This document shows, piece by piece, positions 13,103 to 22,024 of a DNA stretch of 26,375 bases (its first letter is position 1; the number at the start of each line of letters is the position of its first letter). Origin of the DNA: Verrucomicrobiota bacterium (GTDB lineage: Bacteria > Verrucomicrobiota > Lentisphaeria > Oligosphaerales > JAFGRS01); assembly GCA_019136035.1 (NCBI GenBank), contig JAGVUW010000854.1:1-26375 (forward strand), written 5' to 3'. The notes under the pieces are model-generated. The model was given only the letters and a program-made list of their open reading frames with translations. It did no database searches and was not told the origin of the DNA. A program made the position numbers and the translations under genes.

Positions 13103-15916
13103 ATGCGCACCGTGTCGACATGGGCCTGTACGGGGCTGGCCGTCGTGGCTCTGGGCGCCGCCGCTTCCGCTCAGGAACCCGGCAATCAGACCGGCCTGAA
13201 GGAGCATCCCTGCCTCCTGGTGAACGCCGCGGGCCTGCCGGCTCTGCGCGCCAAGGCCGCCGACGAGAGGAAGAACCGCTTCGGCTTCGTCCCGGCCGCC
13301 GTGTGGAAGGACATCCGCGGCAACGCCGACCGCCTGGCGGCCCTGCCGACATACGGCTACGCGGTGAGCATCCCGGGTGAGGGCGGTGTGATCCTCGAGG
13401 AGTGGTCCTACAGCCTCTCGGCGGAGACCCCGCCGCCGCATCCGCTCAGCCCGAACTACCCGCCCTGGACCGCCATGTTCCAGGAGCGTGCCGACTCCAT
13501 CTCGACCCGCCTGGTCCACTTCAGCTTCGCCGCTCTGGTCACCGGCGAGGAGTCGTACTTCCTCAAGGCCCGCGAGATCGCCCTGGCTCTCTGTCAGTGG
13601 CGCGACTGGACCGACCGCAGCTACGGCGCCGGCCGCATCGAGGCCTGCCTCGACACCGGGCATTGCGCCTACAGCGTCGCGATGTTCTACGACTGGTGCT
13701 TCGACCGTCTCGACGCCGCGGAGCGTCAGCTCATCCGTACCGCCCTGATCGAGAAGGGCATCGTGCCCATCCTCGGCTACGTCGACCATTACCCGCCGGA
13801 CACCAACGGCTATGCCGTGCTCCTGGCCGGGGCGACCCTGGCCAGCCTCGCCGTGCGGCCCGAGGACAGCCGCGCCGGGTCCTGGCTCCAGGAGTGCCTC
13901 GAGAAGATGGCCGTTTCGCTGGACCGCGGCGGCAAGGACGGCGGGGTCTTCGAGGGACCCGGCTACGGCACCTACCTCCTGGACTCCCTCGCCCTCGGCT
14001 TCGACGCCCTCACCTCAGCCCGGATCGAGCACGGCCTCTTCGACCACCCCTACCTGGCCACCATGCCGCGCTACTGCGTCGGCCTCCTGGCCCCGGATAC
14101 CCTCCAGATCCCATGCTTCTCCGACGGCAGCCCGGCCATCGCGGTGCCGCGCCTGATGCGCATCCTGGCCCAGCGCGGCAGCACCGACGCCGCCTTCTAC
14201 CTCGAGCAGATCGGCGCCCTCGGGGTCGACGGCATCTACGACTTCGTGCGTTTCGATGAGGCCAGCCTGCAGCCCCGCCCGCCGGCCTGGAACCCGTCCA
14301 CGGTCTTCGTCGACATCGGCTACGCCTCCCTGCGCGACGGCTTCAGCGCCACCGCGCCGAGCCTCTTCTTCAAGTCCGGTCCGACGACCAATAACATCGG
14401 CCACAACCACTACGACCACAATGCCTTCGTCATCAGCTACGGACGCCAGTGGCTGGTCCCCGACCGCGGCTATCACAACTTCTACATCCCCGCCAAACGC
14501 AAGTTCTCTCTGGGCAGCATCGGCCACTGCACCGTGGTGATGGACATCGACGACGCCTGGATGGCCGACACCACGGTGCCCTCGCCAGGCCATGACCAGG
14601 TGCAGCGCGCCGGCGGGCGCATCACCGACTTCTTCGCGGGGCAGGCCTTCGACTACGTCCGCGGCGCCGCGGCCGCGGCGTACAACCCGAAGGACCGGAC
14701 GGTCCTCGACCGTTTTGACCGCCAGATCGTCTACGTCAAGCCCTACGCCTTCATCCTGCGCGACGACCTGGCGGCGCCCGAGCCGCACGCCTACAGCTTC
14801 CTCCTCCACAGCGACGGCGTCGGCGACATCGAGGGCGCCGACACCGCCTGGCGGCTCCTGCGCACGAACGTCCAACTCCACACCCGCATTCAGTCCTCGG
14901 TGCCGGCCACGGCGCGGGTGCAGACCTACCCCGGTGCCGAGACCTATGGACCCTTCCTGCGCGTGGAGACCGCCCCGGTGAACCAGGCCGCCTTCCTGGC
15001 CATGCTCGTGCCGCAGCCCTACGCCAACCCGTCGTGGTTGCGCAACGGCGGCTTCGAGAAGGGCTTCTCCGGCTGGGTGCCGCGCGCCGGCGAGGACCTC
15101 CCCAACCACCGCCTCGAGGCCGGCGGCGTCCACGGCGGCCGCCAGTGCGCCGCCATCGATGGCAGCGGCTACTACTACAGCGAGCGCTTCAGCCTGCCGG
15201 TCGGCAGCCGTGTCGACGCCAGCGTCTGGATCCGCACCCTGGGGACCCCCGAGGGCAAGGGCGCGACGATGACCCTGTACTTCTGGCGGCAGGGCAAGGC
15301 CTTCGCCCAGGAGCGCGTAGGGCCCTTCCGCCATGACGACTGGCAGGAGCACCGCCTGGCCGCGACGGTGCCGGCGGACACCGACGAGATCTGCGTCGCC
15401 CTGGAGTACTTCGCAGCGGGTACGGGCTTCTTCGATGACGTGGTCGTGGCGAGCGACGCCCCGGTCGTGGCGGGCCTCGAGCCGCAGATCGCCATGGCGG
15501 GCGCCGAGAGCGCCACCCTGCGCCTGGGCGACGAGACGGTGGCGGTGCTCTGCTCGGTGCGCGGACAGCGCCGTCAGGCCGGCGATCTGGCCGCCGATGC
15601 CGAGATGGCCGTCGTCGTACTCGATGCCGGCGGTGAGCCGACGCGGGCCTTCCTGCACCAGGGCTCCTTCGTCACCTGGAAGGGCCGCGACCTCATGCGC
15701 CTCGACAGCCCCGGCAGCGCCGAGATCGTGCTGGCCGACGGTGTCCTCGCGGCGCAGGTCCGCACCGACACCACGCCGCACGCGGCCCTGCCCGCGGCGC
15801 CGGCGCTGAGCACGGCCCTGCGGGGCCGCAGCGCCAGCCTCAACGGCGCGCCGGCGGCACTGCAGGAACATGCCGGCGGCCTGCAGATCCGCCTCGCAGG
15901 AGAACCCAGCCGATGA
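13103..15916 (+). CDS. Secreted heparinase II/III-like polysaccharide lyase
   Basis: This 937-residue protein has a Sec signal peptide (residues 1-23, ending AAASAQ). An alpha/alpha-toroid domain follows (about 35-400) with His187 (DTGHCAYSVAMFYDW) and Tyr237 (TNGYAVLLAGA). Then comes the heparinase II/III beta-sandwich with its signature NIGHNHYDHNAFVISYG (His434, His436, Asp438, Asn440) and DRGYHNFY. This fits a metal-assisted beta-elimination lyase on an acidic polysaccharide such as alginate or a glycosaminoglycan. Around 645-780 is a carbohydrate-binding-module-like jelly roll (NGGFEKGFSGW to FFDDVVVA). A last beta-rich part closes the protein. AAAGGA lies eight bases upstream of the ATG. 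Its stop overlaps the next ATG (ATGA), giving translational coupling. Substrate is not certain. Confidence 0.88.
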   Translation: MRTVSTWACTGLAVVALGAAASAQEPGNQTGLKEHPCLLVNAAGLPALRAKAADERKNRFGFVPAAVWKDIRGNADRLAALPTYGYAVSIPGEGGVILEEWSYSLSAETPPPHPLSPNYPPWTAMFQERADSISTRLVHFSFAALVTGEESYFLKAREIALALCQWRDWTDRSYGAGRIEACLDTGHCAYSVAMFYDWCFDRLDAAERQLIRTALIEKGIVPILGYVDHYPPDTNGYAVLLAGATLASLAVRPEDSRAGSWLQECLEKMAVSLDRGGKDGGVFEGPGYGTYLLDSLALGFDALTSARIEHGLFDHPYLATMPRYCVGLLAPDTLQIPCFSDGSPAIAVPRLMRILAQRGSTDAAFYLEQIGALGVDGIYDFVRFDEASLQPRPPAWNPSTVFVDIGYASLRDGFSATAPSLFFKSGPTTNNIGHNHYDHNAFVISYGRQWLVPDRGYHNFYIPAKRKFSLGSIGHCTVVMDIDDAWMADTTVPSPGHDQVQRAGGRITDFFAGQAFDYVRGAAAAAYNPKDRTVLDRFDRQIVYVKPYAFILRDDLAAPEPHAYSFLLHSDGVGDIEGADTAWRLLRTNVQLHTRIQSSVPATARVQTYPGAETYGPFLRVETAPVNQAAFLAMLVPQPYANPSWLRNGGFEKGFSGWVPRAGEDLPNHRLEAGGVHGGRQCAAIDGSGYYYSERFSLPVGSRVDASVWIRTLGTPEGKGATMTLYFWRQGKAFAQERVGPFRHDDWQEHRLAATVPADTDEICVALEYFAAGTGFFDDVVVASDAPVVAGLEPQIAMAGAESATLRLGDETVAVLCSVRGQRRQAGDLAADAEMAVVVLDAGGEPTRAFLHQGSFVTWKGRDLMRLDSPGSAEIVLADGVLAAQVRTDTTPHAALPAAPALSTALRGRSASLNGAPAALQEHAGGLQIRLAGEPSR

Positions 15917-18403
15917 CGACCCCGGAGACCCTGCGGGCGACCTTCCACGACCCGCCGCGCGCCTGCGGCATGATGCCGCAGTGGTTCTGGAATGACGACC
16001 TCGACGAGAGCGAGCTCCTGCGCCAGCTCCACGAGTTCCACGCCAAGGGCTGCGGCGGCATCATGCCGCATCCGCGCGTCGGGCTGTCACGGCGCGTCGG
16101 CTACCTCACCTCGGAGTACTTCCGGCTGGTGCGCCGTGTCGTCGACGAGGCGGCACGCCTGGGGATGAAGGTCGTCCTTTACGACGAAGGGTCCTACCCA
16201 TCCGGGTCGGCGCAGGGCCGCGTCGTGGCCGAGAATCCGGCCTGGGCCAACCGCGTGGTGGTGCCGTTGCGGCAGCGCCTGCAGGGACCCGCCCGGGGCT
16301 TCTGGCGCTCCAACACCAGCCGCTACCTCTGCGACCGCCTGGTGGCGGCCGTGGCCGGCCGCGAGACCGGCACCGACCAGATCGACCCGGACAGCCTCCG
16401 GGTGCTGCCCTCGCCCGACGGCGAGCTGGTGCCCTACGACCTGCCGGAGGGCCGCTGGATCCAGCGGCGCCACCATCCGCGGCGTCTTCCCCGAAGAGGA
16501 TGACGAGCACGCCCTGGCGCCGGCGGCGGCTGACCTGCTCAGCCCCGAGGCCGTGGCCAGCTTCATCCGGCACACCCACGAGGGCTACCGCCAGGCCCTC
16601 GGCGAGCACCTCGGCCAGACGGTCACGGCCATCTTCGTCGACGAGCCCGGCCTCTGCGGCCGCGGCGCCCGCCGAGGAGGCGCCCAGGCGCGGCCCTACA
16701 CAGCCGGCTTCCTCGACGACCTCCAGGCGCACTGGGATGACGACGTGCGGCGCTGGCTGCCGGCCCTCTGGCTGGACTGCGGGCCGCGCACGACCGCCTT
16801 CCGCCAGGCCTGGGAACGGGCCCTCCAGCAACGCCAGCGCCGCGTCTTCTACGCGCCGATCGCGGCCTGGTGCGAGGCCCATGGCATCGCCCTGACCGGC
16901 CACCCGCCGCGCAGCGACGAGTCGACTGCCCAGCGGCTCTTCCACTGGCCGGGACAGGACATGGTCTGGTGGTATGTCGCCCCCGGCAATGCCCAGGCCA
17001 TGGGCGGCCGCGCCAACAGCGCCCTCGAGGGCGAGCACAGCACCGCGCCCAAGGGCGCCCACAGCATGGCCCTCCTCGACGGCCGGCGCTTCACCACCGT
17101 CGAGGTCCTCGGCGCCTACGGCTGGCACCTGACCCTCGATGCGGTCAAGTGGCTCCTCGATTGGCACCTCGTCCGCGGCATCAACCTGTTCTTCCCACAT
17201 GCCTTCTTCTACTCGATCCGCGGCCGCCGCGCCTACGAGAGCGAGCCGGACCTCGGCGTGCACAACCCGTGGTGGCCGCACTGGGGCATCGTGGCCGACT
17301 ATATCCGGCGGCTGTGCTGGCTGTTCACCGATGCCGACGAGGTCTGCGAGGCGGCCATCCTCTGCGACCCGGACCACCTCCCCTGGGCGGCCGCCAAGGC
17401 CCTCTACGAGGCCCAGGTGACCTTCCTCTATGTCAGCCCCGAGACGCTCTCGGAGGCGACGCTCGACGCCGCCGGCCACCTGCGTCTGGGCCGCGCCGGC
17501 ATCGCGGTCTCGGTCCTCCTCGCCGATCCGTCGCCCCTGGCGGTCCCGCCTGGCACGGCGGCGCTGCTCGAGCGCTGGACTGCCGCCGGCGGCCGTGTGG
17601 TGCGCGAATGGACGCCGGAGTCGCTGCGGTCGCACCCGATGCCGTCCGACGGGGCCATGCCGCGCTGGGATGGCCCGCCGAGTCTGCGCGTGCGCCTCTG
17701 CCGCCGCCAGGGTGCCCTGGTCGCTCTCCTCGTCAACGAGGGCGAGGACGCCATCGACGGCGTCCTGCGCCTGTCGGGTCGCCGCCGGATCGAGCTCTGG
17801 GACCCGCTCAGCGGCGCCAGCCGCGCCGCCGCGACCCAGGCGGCCGAGGCAGTGACCCGGGTACCCCTCCACCTGGAGCGCCGCCAGGGCGTCGTCCTGG
17901 TCTGCCACGACCCGGGTGCCGCCGTGGACGCCCCGCTGCCGGCGGCGAGCGAGGCCCTTCCGGGGCCGGTGCTGCTCGAGGTGGCGGGCCTCTGGGAGAC
18001 ATGCGACGAGTCCGGCCGCGACCTGGCTCTGCCGGCGCCCGGGGACTGGTCGCACTGCCCCGGCCGGGAGCTCTTCTCCGGCACCGTCCTCTACCGCCGG
18101 CGCCTGATGCTCACGGCAGAGCAGGCCGCGGAGGCGGCCTTCCTTGACCTCGGCGCCGTTGGCGACATCGCCAGCGTCAGGCTCAACGGCAAAGCCCTCG
18201 GCGTCTGCGCCTGGGCGCCGTACCGCCTGCCGACGAGTCAGCTCCTGCGCGCCGGCGAGAATCACCTCGAGGTCAGCGTCACCAACACCCGCGCCAACGC
18301 CGCCTACGGCCGTCAACTGCCGTCGGGGCTCATCGGGCCGGTGCGGCTCCTGGCGGCTCTTCCGCCGCAGGCCGCTGCCTGCCAACGGCAGAGGAATCGG
18401 TAG
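15913..18403 (+). pseudogene. GH106-like glycoside hydrolase with internal frameshift
   Basis: The first part (15913 to about 16465) begins MTTPETLRATFHDP and shows the GH106-like start of the catalytic barrel (MMPQWFWNDDLDESELLRQL, GGIMPHPRVGL, KVVLYDEGSYPSGSAQG). It then runs into a TGA at 16501 after LPEGRWI. Homologous sequence resumes one base later in frame from about 16463 (SGATIRGVFPEEDDEHALAP), continues with FVDEPGL and GINLFFPHAFFYSIRG, and ends with a galactose-binding-like C-terminal domain (LFSGTVLYRRRLML to NHLEVSVTN). Joined, it is about 825 residues, in the range of alpha-L-rhamnosidase-type GH106 proteins. There is no visible signal peptide. The remaining parts look intact in codon use, so a recent mutation or an assembly error near 16457-16475 is likely. 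It is coupled to the lyase gene by ATGA. Confidence 0.75.
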
Positions 18404-18499
18404 GAGGGAGACAGCCGGCTCTGCCGAGATCCCCCGGTGGTGTCTACGGCCGCCTTCCGCGTGCGTCGCGCCTGGCGTTGGCGCGGGGGCGGCCGCACC

Positions 18500-19669
18500 T
18501 TACGCGCCGGGGTTGGCGGGGGCGGCAGAGGGTGCGGCGTCAGCCGGCCCGGGTGGCACGCTGACCGCCGGCGGCACTGCCGGCGGCTTCGGCAGGGGCT
18601 CCAGCGACCGCGCCCCCCAGTCGTGGAGGAGGCTGTAGCCGACGGCCAGGAGCGTCGGCCCGAGGAAGAAGCCGATGAAGCCGAAGGCCAGCACGCCGCC
18701 CATCACCCCGAGCAGCGTCAGGGCGAAGGACTGCTTGGTGCCGCGGCTGATCAGGTAGGGCCGCAGGACGTTGTCCACGCCGCTGATGCCCAGCACACCC
18801 CAGGCGACCATGAACACGGCCCAGCCGAAGTCCTGCGTCAGGTAGAGCCAGATCGCGGCCGGTATCCAGACCATCGGCGGGCCGACCGGCACCACCGACA
18901 TGAAGAAGGTCACCAGGCCGAGAAGCAGGGGCGACGGCACCCCGGCGATCCAGAAGCCGACCGCCGCCATGGCGCCCTGGCCGAGGGCGGTGCCGAGCAC
19001 GCCGTAGACCACGCCGCGGACCGTACGGCCCACCACCTCCACCAAGTGCTTGGTGCGATCGCCGGCGAGGCGTCGGACGGTCTGAGTGAGGGTCCCGACC
19101 ACCGCCTTGCCATCACGGTAGAAGAAGTAGGATATCAGCACGCTGAGGCTGAGCTGCAGGACGCCGTGGCCGATGTCGACGCCGCGCTTCAGGAGCCATG
19201 CCTGGGAGGTGGCCGCGGCCTCGCGCAGGAAGACCGCGGTCTGATCGGGGTCGTCCAGGAGCGCCTGCCAGCGCCGTGTCAGGAGGTCGCCGACCACGGG
19301 GACGTCGGGGAGCCACGGGAGGGGCGGCGGCAGGCCATCCCGGATGACCTCCGTGATCGCCTTGACGATCGGCGCGAGGTTACTGGCCAGGCTCATCCCT
19401 ACGATGGCGAAGGGCACCACCATCACCAGGCAGACCAGGACCGTCATCAGAATCGCCGCCAGACGCGGCCGGTGGCCAAGAAGGAGGCCGATCCTGATGT
19501 AGAGCGGCCAGGTGCAGTAACACATGATCGCGGCCCAGAGCAGGGCCGTGATGAAAGGCCGCAACACGACGAAACAGCCGATGATCAGGAGGCCGAGCGC
19601 GGCCATGGTGACCACCTGCTCGAGGCGGCGAGACAGGCGGATCTGGTCTAGTATGGGCCGTGCGGTCAT
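18500..19669 (-). CDS. AI-2E family transporter (TqsA/YdiK-like)
   Basis: This 389-residue membrane protein of the AI-2E transporter family (PF01594) has about eight helices. Two lie near the N-terminus (VVTMAALGLLIIGCFVVLRPFITALLWA), a pair at about 75-95, then a periplasm-facing amphipathic loop (LPPPLPWLPDVPVVGDLLTRRW). A helical bundle ends with FIGFFLGPTLLAVGYSLLHDW. Despite the name, members carry varied substrates or work as Na+/H+ antiporters, so no substrate is assigned. The tail after about 350 is Pro/Ala-rich and unlike the family core. The start was chosen at the ATG of MTARPILDQ, because upstream in-frame sequence overlaps the preceding membrane gene. No clear ribosome-binding site is seen and the gap to the upstream gene is 41 bp, so translation may depend on coupling. 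Confidence 0.85.
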   Translation of the reverse strand: MTARPILDQIRLSRRLEQVVTMAALGLLIIGCFVVLRPFITALLWAAIMCYCTWPLYIRIGLLLGHRPRLAAILMTVLVCLVMVVPFAIVGMSLASNLAPIVKAITEVIRDGLPPPLPWLPDVPVVGDLLTRRWQALLDDPDQTAVFLREAAATSQAWLLKRGVDIGHGVLQLSLSVLISYFFYRDGKAVVGTLTQTVRRLAGDRTKHLVEVVGRTVRGVVYGVLGTALGQGAMAAVGFWIAGVPSPLLLGLVTFFMSVVPVGPPMVWIPAAIWLYLTQDFGWAVFMVAWGVLGISGVDNVLRPYLISRGTKQSFALTLLGVMGGVLAFGFIGFFLGPTLLAVGYSLLHDWGARSLEPLPKPPAVPPAVSVPPGPADAAPSAAPANPGA

Positions 19670-19710
19670 GGCGACGATGCTCGGTTTGCTGGCGCTGCGG
19701 CGGTCCGGGC

Positions 19711-20118
19711 CTACGGGCGGCCCTCGACGCGATCCGCAAAGTGCTCGGTCTGCCGCTGGAAGCGCCCCAGGGCGTAGCGCGACAGGACGTAGATGCAGAG
19801 CATCGGCCCAACGACGTAGCACAGCCCGACCGCCAGGAGGAAGGCGCCGCCCACCAGAGCCCGGTCGACCGGGTCCTGCAGGAGGCCCTGGCCAATCAGG
19901 ACAACCCCCACCGGCAGAATGACAAAGCCGGCCCCGACCATGCCGAGAAGGGTCAGCAGACCCCAGTAGCAGGCGAAGCCGGTGCGGGCGCCGCCGGCGA
20001 CCCTGCGCAGGCCGTCAGCGGCGACGACGCGACCATGCTGGACTGTCGACAGGCCGCCGACCAGTCGACTCGCCAACGCGATCACCCCTGGAAGGCGGCC
20101 CCATAGCGACCTGGCCAT
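19711..20118 (-). CDS. Small membrane protein, unknown function
   Basis: This 135-residue protein has two clear membrane helices, about residues 50-72 (YWGLLTLLGMVGAGFVILPVGVVLIG) and 85-110 (ALVGGAFLLAVGLCYVVGPMLCIYVLSRYAL). The soluble N-terminus is basic, and the short tail RFQRQTEHFADRVEGRP is polar. No family was recognised. It starts 14 bp after the DUF883-like gene and ends 41 bp before the AI-2E family gene on the same strand, so the three are probably one operon concerned with the cell envelope. GAGG is about 12 bases before the ATG, which is rather far. Confidence 0.7.
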   Translation of the reverse strand: MARSLWGRLPGVIALASRLVGGLSTVQHGRVVAADGLRRVAGGARTGFACYWGLLTLLGMVGAGFVILPVGVVLIGQGLLQDPVDRALVGGAFLLAVGLCYVVGPMLCIYVLSRYALGRFQRQTEHFADRVEGRP

Positions 20119-20132
20119 GATGGGTAGTTACC

Positions 20133-20390
20133 TCAGTCGTGGCGATGGGCAACCAGCAGACCGAGCACGAGGCCGGCCAGGGCCCCGACGGCCGCCGCGC
20201 CGACGATGTACTGGTAAGGCTTCTCGTGGACCTTCTCGTCGACCTGCGTGCCGACCTGACGGCAGGTCTGCGCGACGCGCGACTCATTCAGGGCACGCTT
20301 CAGGTCGTCGATCTTGCCGATCAGGGCCTTGCGGCTCTCTTGAGCCTCCTGAGCCGTGACTTCCGCAGCCGCTTCGAGAGTATCCGACAT
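20133..20390 (-). CDS. DUF883/ElaB-like membrane-anchored protein
   Basis: In this 85-residue protein a polar, helical N-terminal part (EAAAEVTAQEAQESRKALIGKIDDLKRAL) is followed by KPYQYIVGAAAVGALAGLVLGLLVAHRHD. That is the C-terminal glycine-rich anchor typical of the DUF883/ElaB/YqjD group. Enterobacterial members are inner-membrane proteins that bind ribosomes in stationary phase; whether that holds here is unknown. The ATG was chosen ten bases after GGGAG. It heads a close three-gene run with the small membrane protein and the AI-2E family protein. Confidence 0.78.
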   Translation of the reverse strand: MSDTLEAAAEVTAQEAQESRKALIGKIDDLKRALNESRVAQTCRQVGTQVDEKVHEKPYQYIVGAAAVGALAGLVLGLLVAHRHD

Positions 20391-20486
20391 GGTCACTCAT
20401 CTCCCTGCTTGCGACCGGATTCACCACGAACCCGCCGCCTGTGGCTATGGACACGCCGGTCGGTACGGAGTTGCGCCAACGCGGAC

Positions 20487-20795
20487 TCAGCCGTAGAGCT
20501 GCTTGAGCAGGTCGTCGTCGGCCGGGCGGCGACGGCGGCTCGTGCCGGCGGCCTTGGCGCCGCCGGAGAGGGCCGGGCCGCTCGGGCCACCGGAGAGGGC
20601 CGGGCCACTCGGACCGCCACGCAGGGCCGGGCCGCTCGGGCCGCCGGAGAGGGCCGGGCCACTCGGACCGCCGCGCAAGGCCGGGCCGCTCGGACCCGCC
20701 CCCGGCGCGCCGGCCACACGGCGACGACGACGCGGGTCGTCGCCGGTATCGAGGAAGCCGCTCAGGGAGTCTTTCTTGCGTCTGTCACTCGGCAT
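20487..20795 (-). CDS. Short protein with five GPSGPAL repeats
   Basis: In this 102-residue protein a charged start (MPSDRRKKDSLSGFLDTGDDPRRRRR) is followed by five copies of a nine-residue unit GPSGPAL(R/S)G. A basic then acidic tail ends RRRRPADDDLLKQLYG. There is no signal peptide, membrane helix or known domain. The repeat is low-complexity and probably disordered; the tail is a candidate short linear motif. GGAG is seven bases before the ATG, and codon bias agrees with neighbours, which supports a real gene. It starts 29 bp after the glycosyltransferase stop on the same strand. Function unknown. Confidence 0.65.
   Translation of the reverse strand: MPSDRRKKDSLSGFLDTGDDPRRRRRVAGAPGAGPSGPALRGGPSGPALSGGPSGPALRGGPSGPALSGGPSGPALSGGAKAAGTSRRRRPADDDLLKQLYG
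20563..20697. repeat. 27-bp coding minisatellite, five units
   Basis: Five 27-base units start at 20563, 20590, 20617, 20644 and 20671 and encode the GPSGPAL(R/S)G repeats. Units 2 and 4 are nearly identical, as are the GC-rich cores of units 1, 3 and 5. That alternation suggests duplication of a two-unit block. Confidence 0.9.
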
Positions 20796-20824
20796 CGGAG
20801 ATCTCCAGAGTTCGCCTGTCTCGA

Positions 20825-21892
20825 TCACGACGGCCCCGGCCGGCCGACAGACAGGGGCCGCCGCAGGGCATCCGGCGCATAATATCCGCCGTTCTGGTGG
20901 GTATTCCAGACAAAACCAAAATAGCTCAGGTAGTCGCCCATGACCGCCTCGATGCTGTAGAGCCGACAGGCGCGCCCGCGAATCGGTGCGGGCGCCAGGC
21001 CGGCCGACCGATGCACGGCGGCGACAAACTCGGCCAGGGTCCGGCAGCGGAATCCCGAGAGGCCCTCCTCGACCGTCTCGGCAAAGGCGCCCCAGTCAGT
21101 GGTGACCACCGGGACACCGCACATCTGCGCCTCGATGGCGACGTAGCCGAAGGGCTCGACGTAGAGGGTCGGCATCAGCACCAGGCGCGCCCGCGACAGG
21201 AGCGCGGTCTTGGCCGCGCCCCAGACGCCGTCGTGGACCGCCCGCAGCGGCACCCCGGCACGTTCGCAGACCTCGCGGGCGATGCCGATGCCCTTGTCCG
21301 CGGCCTCACGGCCGAGGAAGAGGGCGTAGTCGTCGCGCTCGGGGCTGACCTGGTAGGCCTCGGCGTCGACGAAGTGGGGTATGACCGTATCGAACCACTT
21401 GTAGTCCTGGATCCGCGGCGCCGGGTTGGCATAGAGGACATGCTGGTGGGCATAGGAGGGGAAGACGCGGTACGGCGCCCAGCAGTGGTCGTAGCCGACC
21501 ATGGCCTCGACGACGGGCCAGGGGCCGCAGTCCACGTCGCTGTGCGCCGCGCCGTAGAGCGCCAGCACGACCTGCGGCCTGAGGGACGGGTCAAGATGCG
21601 CCTGGAGTGCCTCCTGCAGACGACGGGTGTACTCCCGATGCCAGGCGTTGCGGTAGGCCCAGCGCCGGCGCGTCCGGCCCAGCGACACGAAGCACCCGCC
21701 GGACGGCAGGACGGAGCCTTCCATACCGTAGTAGGTATAGGGCACTCCGGCCCGCGACAGGAGCAGGCAGAGGTTGTGCGCGTTGAAGACCTGGGCATCC
21801 GCCGGTGCCGCCTCGATCCTTAGCGGCAGCGTCGGGTGGCCGAGGACATGCACGTGGGCCATGCCCTGAGATGGAGCGCTTGCTGACACCAT
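20825..21892 (-). CDS. GT4-type glycosyltransferase (GT-B fold)
   Basis: This 355-residue cytoplasmic glycosyltransferase has a GT-B fold. The C-terminal half has DYALFLGREAADKGIGIAREVCERAG and the donor-binding segment EPFGYVAIEAQMCGVPVVTTDWGAFAETV, with the EX7E pair Glu246 and Glu254. The N-terminal acceptor half is divergent (AQVFNAHNLCLLLSRAGVPYTYYG). It would transfer a sugar from an activated donor to an unknown acceptor, perhaps a surface glycan. The start was put at MVSASAP, with AGGG upstream; a second ATG ten codons in (MAHVHVLG) lacks a site. It lies between the propeller protein and the small repeat protein. No other glycan biosynthesis gene is close. Confidence 0.85.
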   Translation of the reverse strand: MVSASAPSQGMAHVHVLGHPTLPLRIEAAPADAQVFNAHNLCLLLSRAGVPYTYYGMEGSVLPSGGCFVSLGRTRRRWAYRNAWHREYTRRLQEALQAHLDPSLRPQVVLALYGAAHSDVDCGPWPVVEAMVGYDHCWAPYRVFPSYAHQHVLYANPAPRIQDYKWFDTVIPHFVDAEAYQVSPERDDYALFLGREAADKGIGIAREVCERAGVPLRAVHDGVWGAAKTALLSRARLVLMPTLYVEPFGYVAIEAQMCGVPVVTTDWGAFAETVEEGLSGFRCRTLAEFVAAVHRSAGLAPAPIRGRACRLYSIEAVMGDYLSYFGFVWNTHQNGGYYAPDALRRPLSVGRPGPS

Positions 21893-22024
21893 GCCGATAC
21901 CCTAACCCCGCGGCGCCACTCCGTCGTGACGCCCTCCGGCGTTTCTCCTTCGAAAGGGGCCGCCGCCGGCGACTGCCCACCCCCGACCGAGCCGCCCTGG
22001 CGGGACAGCCGCATCGGGCCGGCC

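Noticed and set aside
13779..15871. Long minus-strand open frames opposite the heparinase-like gene
   Set aside because: Composition is that of an antisense shadow in a high-GC gene, and the opposite strand has a signal peptide and catalytic motifs.
16499..16504. Stop-codon readthrough or selenocysteine at the TGA in the GH106-like gene
   Set aside because: Continuing in the same frame gives non-homologous sequence and another stop soon after; the similarity resumes in a different frame.
16106..18385. A 759-codon minus-strand open frame opposite the GH106-like gene
   Set aside because: It is uninterrupted where the real gene is frameshifted, but its protein has no recognisable domain and a shadow-like Ala/Gly/Arg bias.
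18404..18499. A bidirectional terminator between the convergent GH106-like and AI-2E genes
   Set aside because: Only GC-rich short stems are present, with no U-tract on either strand.
19670..19822. Longer N-terminus for the AI-2E family protein
   Set aside because: It overlaps the preceding membrane gene and adds Arg/Pro-rich sequence with no family similarity.
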